Assembly: GCF_000717715.1 (NCBI RefSeq)
Contig: NZ_JOAI01000005.1
Span: forward strand, 1 to 64,000
Source of the DNA: Streptomyces sp. NRRL B-24484
Lineage (GTDB): Bacteria; Actinomycetota; Actinomycetes; Streptomycetales; Streptomycetaceae
Direction: 5' to 3'
Length of the DNA stretch: 64,000 nt
The translations under genes were made by a program, and so were the position numbers. Of this stretch, positions 59,397 to 64,000 are shown in pieces (position 1 is the first letter of the stretch; the number at the start of each line of letters is the position of its first letter). Under the pieces are notes generated by a model that worked only from the letters and a program-made list of their open reading frames with translations, had not been told where the DNA came from and did no database searches.

Positions 59397-60226
59397 CACC
59401 GCTCCCCCACAGCAACGGGCGCCGCGGACCTGGCTCCGGGACGCTCGGCGATCAGCGTCCGCAGCACCCGTCGGCCGTCGGCGACGGCGTGGAGGTGCGA
59501 GCGACCGCTGCGGCGGGGAAGTTCGAGGCTCGGGACCTCTGCGATGCGCAGACCCGAGCGGAGGGCGTGCGCGATCATCTCGGCCTCGATCTCGAAGCCG
59601 GAGGAGCGCAGCCGGAGTTCGTCCAGGAAGCTGCGGCGGAACGCGCAGTAGCCGTAGCAGAGGTCGGTCAGCATCGTGTGGTAGAGCCGGTTGACCACTG
59701 TGAGCAGTGCGCGGTTGCCGAGTGAACGGATGCGGGTGAGGTCGAGGGAGCCGCCGCCGGCGATGCAGCGGGAGCCCTTCACGAAGTCGTACCCGTTGTC
59801 GAGGAAGTGCAGGTAGTGCGGGATCTCGCCGGGCCACATCGAGCCGTCGGCGTCCATCATGACGATGTAGTCGCCGGTGGCGGCGGCGAAGCCGGTGCGC
59901 AGGGCGTTGCCCTTGCCGGGGCCGGTCTGCTGGACGCTGCGCACGGTCGGCAGGCAGTGCCGGGCCATGGCGAGGGTGGCGTCGCTGGACGAGCCGTCCA
60001 CCAGGATGACCTCGTCGACACAGCGGGGGATCTGCTCGAACACCCAGGGGATGTTGCGGGCCTCGTTGTGGGCCGGGACGACCAGGCTGACGGTGTGCCG
60101 GGCGGGGACGTCCCCGGCCCTGCGCATCGGCTTCGGCTGCTCCCGGCGGTCGCCGGAGCGCCGCATGGGTCGGCCGTTGGGCGTCGGGGACGGCTGTTGG
60201 GGGTCGGAAGGCGCGGTGGTGCTCAT
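59396..60226 (-). CDS. DPM/GtrB-like GT2 glycosyltransferase
   Basis: A 276-residue polyprenyl-phosphate-sugar-synthase-like GT2 (VSLVVPAHNEARNIPWVFEQ; IVMMDADGSMWPGEIP; DLCYGYCAFRRSF; GFEIEAEMIAHAL). It probably starts the pathway by charging a lipid carrier or a first sugar. No membrane anchor is seen. It is the first gene of the operon, with a weak ribosome site. Confidence 0.9.
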   Translation of the reverse strand: MSTTAPSDPQQPSPTPNGRPMRRSGDRREQPKPMRRAGDVPARHTVSLVVPAHNEARNIPWVFEQIPRCVDEVILVDGSSSDATLAMARHCLPTVRSVQQTGPGKGNALRTGFAAATGDYIVMMDADGSMWPGEIPHYLHFLDNGYDFVKGSRCIAGGGSLDLTRIRSLGNRALLTVVNRLYHTMLTDLCYGYCAFRRSFLDELRLRSSGFEIEAEMIAHALRSGLRIAEVPSLELPRRSGRSHLHAVADGRRVLRTLIAERPGARSAAPVAVGER

Positions 60227-60525
60227 CGCGAGGCGGCCTCTCGGGAGGCGGCAGGGCACGAAGGTGCCCGCGGAAACGGGGTGGAGACGGATCAACGACG
60301 CTCGGGCTGCGTCCCCCGCGGCCTCGGTGAGCCCCCCGGGCCTGGCCCTCGGAATGCGTCGGTCGTCTCGGGCGCACGGAGCGCCGACGGTGACGGCCGG
60401 TACCTGGCATCCCGCCGTAGCGGTACCGGTTGGAGCCATCATCCTCACGGCAGTCACACCGAGTCAAGGATTTTGAGGGGGTTTATCCGAATTGCCGGAT
60501 TTTTCACCGGACGGTGGGCGACCCC
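60227..60525 (-). promoter_or_regulatory. Promoter and structured leader of the glycan operon
   Basis: On the minus strand TTGACT (60467-60462), 18 nt, GATGAT (60443-60438) form a candidate promoter. The resulting leader of about 205 nt contains an inverted repeat CCGGTACC (60397-60404) / GGTACCGG (60422-60429) with a 17-nt loop and further G-rich stretches. No match to a riboswitch consensus that I can defend. Upstream, ATCCG-GCAATT-CGGAT may end the GGDEF-EAL gene transcript. Confidence 0.45.
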
Positions 60526-62652
60526 TCACTCGGCGAGGTCGACGGCCTCCGGCAGGTTGGCCTCGGCGATCCGGCGGGCGATCTCGCCGGGGCGGACGGG
60601 GCGCCCGAAGTGCCAGCCCTGCGCCCAGTCGCAGCCCATCAGCCGCAGCCGCTCGGCGTCGGCGCGGTTCTCCACGCCCTCCGCGGTGACGGTCAGCCCG
60701 AGGGTGTGCGCGAGCGAGACGAGTCCGCTGACGATCCGCCAGCCGAGGTGGGTGTCCTTGGCCGGGTCGTGCAGGTCTCCGACGAAGGAGCCGGCGATCT
60801 TCAGGCCGGAGACCGGCAGGTCGCGCAGGTAGGCGAGGTTCGACCAGCCGGTGCCGAAGTCGTCGACGGCCAGCGAGACGCCGAGGTCGACCAGGCCGTG
60901 CAGCGACTTGAGCGCCTCGTCCTCGGGGCCGACCACGGTGGACTCGGTGATCTCCAGTTGCAGCTTGCCGGGCTGCAGGCCGCTCGTGCGCAGGATACGG
61001 TCGAGGTCGGCGACCAGGCCGGCGTTGCGGGCCTGACGGACCGCCAGGTTGACGTTCAACTGCGGCGCCCGGTCGCCGAACCGGCGCACCCAGTCGGCCG
61101 CCTGGCCGCAGGCCTGCTCCAGCACCCACCGGCCGAGCGGCATGATCAGACCGGTCTCCTCGGCGGTGCCGACGAACTCCTCGGGCCCGAGCACGCCGAG
61201 CTGCGGGTGGCGCCAGCGCACCAGCGCCTCCACCGCGGCGAGCGACCCGTCCGCGAGGTTGACCAGCGGCTGGTAGTCGATGAAGAACTCTCCGCGGTCC
61301 AGCGCGGACGGCATCCGCACGGACACCGCGTACCGGCTGACCGCGCGGGCGTTCTCCTTCGGGTCGAACAGCGTCCAGCGGCCGCGGCCGGCCTCCTTGG
61401 CCCGATAGAGCGTCAGGTCCGCGGCCCGGACGGCGGCGCCCGGCGTGGTGGTGGCGACCCGGCGCTCCAGGACGCCGACGCTCGCGCCGACGGCGAGCTT
61501 GTGGTCGCCGACGATCACCGGCTTGGCCAGCGCGGCGAGCACCGTCTTGGCGGCGGCCACCGCCTCCTGCTCGCCCCGGCAGTTCTCCAGCAGCACCACG
61601 AACTCGTCGCCGCCGAGCCGGGCGACCATGTGGCCGAGCGGGGTGAGCGCGGCGTCCAGCCGGCTGGCGACCGCGGTGAGCAGCTGGTCGCCCATGTCGT
61701 GGCCGAGGCTGTCGTTGACCACCTTGAAGCCGTCGAGGTCGACGTAGCACAGGCCGAACCGGGCGCCCGGCTCCGGTTCCTCGAAGAGCCGCTCCAGCCG
61801 CTCGAAGAAGGCGGCCCGGTTGGGCAGGCCGGTGAGCGAGTCGTGGGTCGCCTGGTGGCGCAGCCGCTCCTGCAGGCGGTAGCGGTCGGTGATGTCCTCC
61901 AGCATGGCGACCTGGTACTTGGGCACGCCGTCCGCGTCGCGGATCAGCGAGACGGTCAGGTGGGTCCAGACCACCTCGCCGTCGCGCCGGTAGTACGGCT
62001 TGTCGACCTGGAAGTACTCGCGCTTGCCGCTGATGAGGTCGCCGTAGGCCTCCCAGACGCCCGGGGTGTCCTCGGGGTGGACGAGGTCGCCGACCCGGCG
62101 GCCGGACATGTCCTCCGGGCCCACGCCGAAGATGTCCCCGATGGCCTTGTTCACGGCCAGGATGTTGCCCTCGACGTCGCCGATGCCGATGCCGATCGCC
62201 GCGCTCTCGAAGAGCGCGCGGAAGCGGGCCTCGGACTCGCGCAGGGCGCGCTCCACGCCGTGCCGGGCGGTGTCCGCGGCCAGCCGGATCGCCTCCTGCT
62301 CGCGCAGCGTCCGCTCGCGCAGGGCCGCGGCCCAGCCGGCCGCGAAGGCGCCGGAGAGCATCGGGCCGACGCCGTCGGCGGTCGGCTGCCGGTGCAGGAT
62401 CTCGACCGCCCGGGCCAGCACCTCCGGGTCGGTGAAGTGCGCGTCGACCAGCAGCGCGCCCGCCTGCCGGGCCGGCACGGGGTCGAACGGCCTGGCGCGG
62501 CGGGCGCGGTCCAGCAGGTCGGCGGTGCGCTCGACCAGGCTGTCGACGACCCGCGGGTGGACCGCTCCGCCGTGGTTGGCGCCGAGCAGGCGGGCCCACT
62601 CCCCGCGCATGCCCTCGGCGCTGCCGGCCCCCACCGGCAGCCCGCCGCTCAC
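60526..62652 (-). CDS. PAS-GGDEF-EAL cyclic-di-GMP enzyme (RmdA-like)
   Basis: A 708-residue cytoplasmic protein. An N-terminal helical region of about 120 residues is followed by PAS (FRALFESAAIGIGIGDVEGN), GGDEF with intact active site (RLGGDEFVVLLE) and EAL with intact signature (AVEALVRWRHP; DDFGTGWSNLAYLRDLPV). It can in principle make and degrade c-di-GMP. The PAS-GGDEF-EAL order recalls Streptomyces RmdA. GTG 62652 overlaps the methyltransferase stop by 4 nt. Confidence 0.92.
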   Translation of the reverse strand: MSGGLPVGAGSAEGMRGEWARLLGANHGGAVHPRVVDSLVERTADLLDRARRARPFDPVPARQAGALLVDAHFTDPEVLARAVEILHRQPTADGVGPMLSGAFAAGWAAALRERTLREQEAIRLAADTARHGVERALRESEARFRALFESAAIGIGIGDVEGNILAVNKAIGDIFGVGPEDMSGRRVGDLVHPEDTPGVWEAYGDLISGKREYFQVDKPYYRRDGEVVWTHLTVSLIRDADGVPKYQVAMLEDITDRYRLQERLRHQATHDSLTGLPNRAAFFERLERLFEEPEPGARFGLCYVDLDGFKVVNDSLGHDMGDQLLTAVASRLDAALTPLGHMVARLGGDEFVVLLENCRGEQEAVAAAKTVLAALAKPVIVGDHKLAVGASVGVLERRVATTTPGAAVRAADLTLYRAKEAGRGRWTLFDPKENARAVSRYAVSVRMPSALDRGEFFIDYQPLVNLADGSLAAVEALVRWRHPQLGVLGPEEFVGTAEETGLIMPLGRWVLEQACGQAADWVRRFGDRAPQLNVNLAVRQARNAGLVADLDRILRTSGLQPGKLQLEITESTVVGPEDEALKSLHGLVDLGVSLAVDDFGTGWSNLAYLRDLPVSGLKIAGSFVGDLHDPAKDTHLGWRIVSGLVSLAHTLGLTVTAEGVENRADAERLRLMGCDWAQGWHFGRPVRPGEIARRIAEANLPEAVDLAE

Positions 62653-63455
62653 GGGAGTCGTCCGACGCCGGCCACGCCCGTCATCCGCTCCGGATGCGGG
62701 CCGACCGCCTCCGGATCGTCCGGGCGCCACTCGGGGAGGTAGACCACCCCGGGCTCGACCAGCCCGAAGCCGTCGAAGAAGGCCCCGATGGCCTCCCGGC
62801 CGCGCATGGTGAGCGGGGTCGGCGTCCGCCGGTACAGGTCCTGGTGGGCGCCGGCCTGGTCGGGGCGGCCCTCCAGGGAGGCGTGCGAGAGCACCAGCGC
62901 GCTGCCGGGCGGCAGCGCGTCGCGCAGCGCCGCGACCAGCTTGTGGGGGTCGTCGGACTCCGGCACGAAGTGCAGCACGGCGACCAGCAGCAGGGCGACC
63001 GGCTCGCCCTCCGTGAGCAGGCCGCGCACCTCGGGACGGGCGAGCAGGTCGTCGACGTCCCGCAGGTCGGCCTGGACGACGCTGCTCAGCGGGTCGTCCT
63101 GCAGCAGCAGGCGGCTGTGCGCCACGGCGACCGGGTCGTTGTCGACGTAGACCACGCGGGCGTCGGGGGCGACCCGCCGGGCGGCCTCGTGGACGGGCCC
63201 GAAGGTCGGGATCCCGGAGCCGATGTCCAGGAACCGGGTGATGCCCGACTCGGCGAGGTACTGGACGGCCCGCCGCAGGAAGGCCCGGTTGGCCCGCATG
63301 ATCTGCGGCAGCTCCGGCCAGAGTTCGACGGCCTTGCGGGCCGTCCGCCGGTCCGCCTCGAAGTTGTGCGAGCCGCCGAGGTAGTAGTCGTACATGCGGG
63401 CCGCATTGGGCTTCTCGAGGTCTGTTCCGGCGGGCACCCAGTTCGGTTGCCGCAT
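62649..63455 (-). CDS. SAM-dependent methyltransferase (DUF574 family)
   Basis: A 268-residue methyltransferase of the actinobacterial DUF574 group (NAARMYDYYLGGSHNFEADR; FLDIGSGIPTFGPVHEAA; VVYVDNDPVAVAHSR). The acceptor is unknown. GGAGGGGG precedes ATG 63455. It is translationally coupled to the c-di-GMP enzyme, which is a suggestive pairing. Confidence 0.9.
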   Translation of the reverse strand: MRQPNWVPAGTDLEKPNAARMYDYYLGGSHNFEADRRTARKAVELWPELPQIMRANRAFLRRAVQYLAESGITRFLDIGSGIPTFGPVHEAARRVAPDARVVYVDNDPVAVAHSRLLLQDDPLSSVVQADLRDVDDLLARPEVRGLLTEGEPVALLLVAVLHFVPESDDPHKLVAALRDALPPGSALVLSHASLEGRPDQAGAHQDLYRRTPTPLTMRGREAIGAFFDGFGLVEPGVVYLPEWRPDDPEAVGPHPERMTGVAGVGRLP

Positions 63456-63618
63456 GACGGCACCCCCTCCGGTTCAGGAAAAAGCCAACAACTCGACATG
63501 ATTTTCCTATGATCTGATCTTCATCGCAAGCGGAACGGGAGTTCCCGGCTCCACCCGTCCGCGCCCCGGATTCCTTATGCCGCGCGGTTCCTGACGCCTT
63601 CGGCGGAGAATGGTCGCG

Positions 63619-64000
63619 ATGGCCGGACGCATCGAGGACTACGCCCTCATCGGTGACCTCCAGACCGCAGCCCTGGTGGGCAGGGACGGTTCGGTCGACT
63701 GGCTGTGCCTGCCGCGCTTCGACTCCCCCAGCTGCTTCGCCGGACTCCTCGGCGACCGCCGGCACGGCGCGTGGCGGCTCGCTCCGGCCGCCGGCGGCGA
63801 GTGCACCCGGCGGCGCTACCTCGGCGACAGCCTCGTCCTGGAGTCGCTCTGGGTCACCCCCGGGGGCACCGTGCGGGTGGTCGACTTCATGCCGCAGCGC
63901 GACCGCGTCCCGCAGCTGGTGCGGATCGTCGAGGGCGTCAGCGGCACCGTGCCCATGCGCGGCGAACTGCGGCTGCGGTTCAACTACGGCCGGGTCCACC
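63619..64000 (+). CDS. GH15 glucoamylase/trehalase-like protein, 5' part only
   Basis: The first 127 residues of a GH15-family protein (IEDYALIGDLQTAALVGRDG; VDWLCLPRFDSPSCFAGLLG), cut by the window end. The visible part is the N-terminal beta-sandwich; the catalytic domain is outside. ATG 63619 is favoured; ATG 63610 is in frame. The AT-rich 63480-63530 stretch upstream, with TATGAT at 63508-63513, may hold its promoter. Confidence 0.9.
   Translation, partial: MAGRIEDYALIGDLQTAALVGRDGSVDWLCLPRFDSPSCFAGLLGDRRHGAWRLAPAAGGECTRRRYLGDSLVLESLWVTPGGTVRVVDFMPQRDRVPQLVRIVEGVSGTVPMRGELRLRFNYGRVH

Noticed and set aside
60227-60430. ydaO (c-di-AMP) or GEMM (c-di-GMP) riboswitch in the glycan leader
   Set aside because: Some GC-rich fragments look similar, but the conserved cores of these classes cannot be found in order.

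Overview
The window is a stretch of a high-GC actinomycete chromosome, most likely Streptomyces or Kitasatospora. Third-codon positions are heavily G/C, GTG starts and 4-nt stop/start overlaps are frequent, several ATGs sit 6-7 nt after a TANNNT hexamer, and there is a complete spore-pigment (whiE-type) polyketide locus together with a coenzyme B12 locus. I see no rRNA, tRNA, CRISPR array or insertion sequence.

Layout. (1) 0.1-9.6 kb: a secreted beta-helix protein, then a whiE-like type II polyketide locus. The minus-strand operon runs SchA/CurD-like protein, cupin, KS-alpha, chain-length factor, ACP, aromatase, TcmI-type cyclase. An FAD hydroxylase is divergent from it and an O-methyltransferase-like gene is convergent to it. 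(2) 9.7-15.3 kb: MMPL exporter, dihydrolipoyl dehydrogenase, a two-lobed carboxyltransferase and a lone WXG100 protein. (3) 15.3-21.6 kb: a branched-chain amino-acid-type (Liv) ABC transporter in two divergent halves. Its permease frame has lost its stop codon and its LivF ATPase has a substituted Walker A lysine. (4) 21.7-41.5 kb: cobalamin biosynthesis (cobL/cbiET, cobM, cbiD, cobK, cobIJ, cobH, cobG, cobN), interrupted by an IclR-linked D-amino-acid/keto-deoxy-sugar catabolic block (23.7-28.5 kb), PolX, and a TetR-SDR pair. cobN has a cobalamin riboswitch followed by a long C-rich leader. (5) 41.6-49.2 kb: apolipoprotein N-acyltransferase, a two-domain VOC protein, a quinone-reductase-like enzyme divergent from a GTP cyclohydrolase II, a release-factor-like (baeRF) protein, a lipoprotein and a flavoprotein. 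(6) 49.2-60.2 kb: one tightly overlapping minus-strand operon for an extracellular glycan, with three GT2 glycosyltransferases, a flippase, another GT2, a polysaccharide deacetylase, a GT-C membrane enzyme, a membrane-anchored GH16 and an ATP-grasp ligase. (7) 60.5-64 kb: a PAS-GGDEF-EAL cyclic-di-GMP enzyme coupled to a methyltransferase, and the start of a GH15 gene.

How they work together. Region 1 would make and tailor the grey or brown spore pigment. Region 4 makes B12 by the late-cobalt route (CobG, CobN) with CbiD in the C1-methylation slot. Region 6 would assemble, export, deacetylate and trim a surface polysaccharide, possibly under cyclic-di-GMP influence from the neighbouring enzyme; that link is inference. 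The least-explained items are the broken permease/odd LivF pair with a small Cys/His-motif membrane partner, the C-rich leader behind the B12 riboswitch, the shared N-terminal domain of two tandem glycosyltransferases, the multi-helix GH16, and several compact operator-like palindromes.
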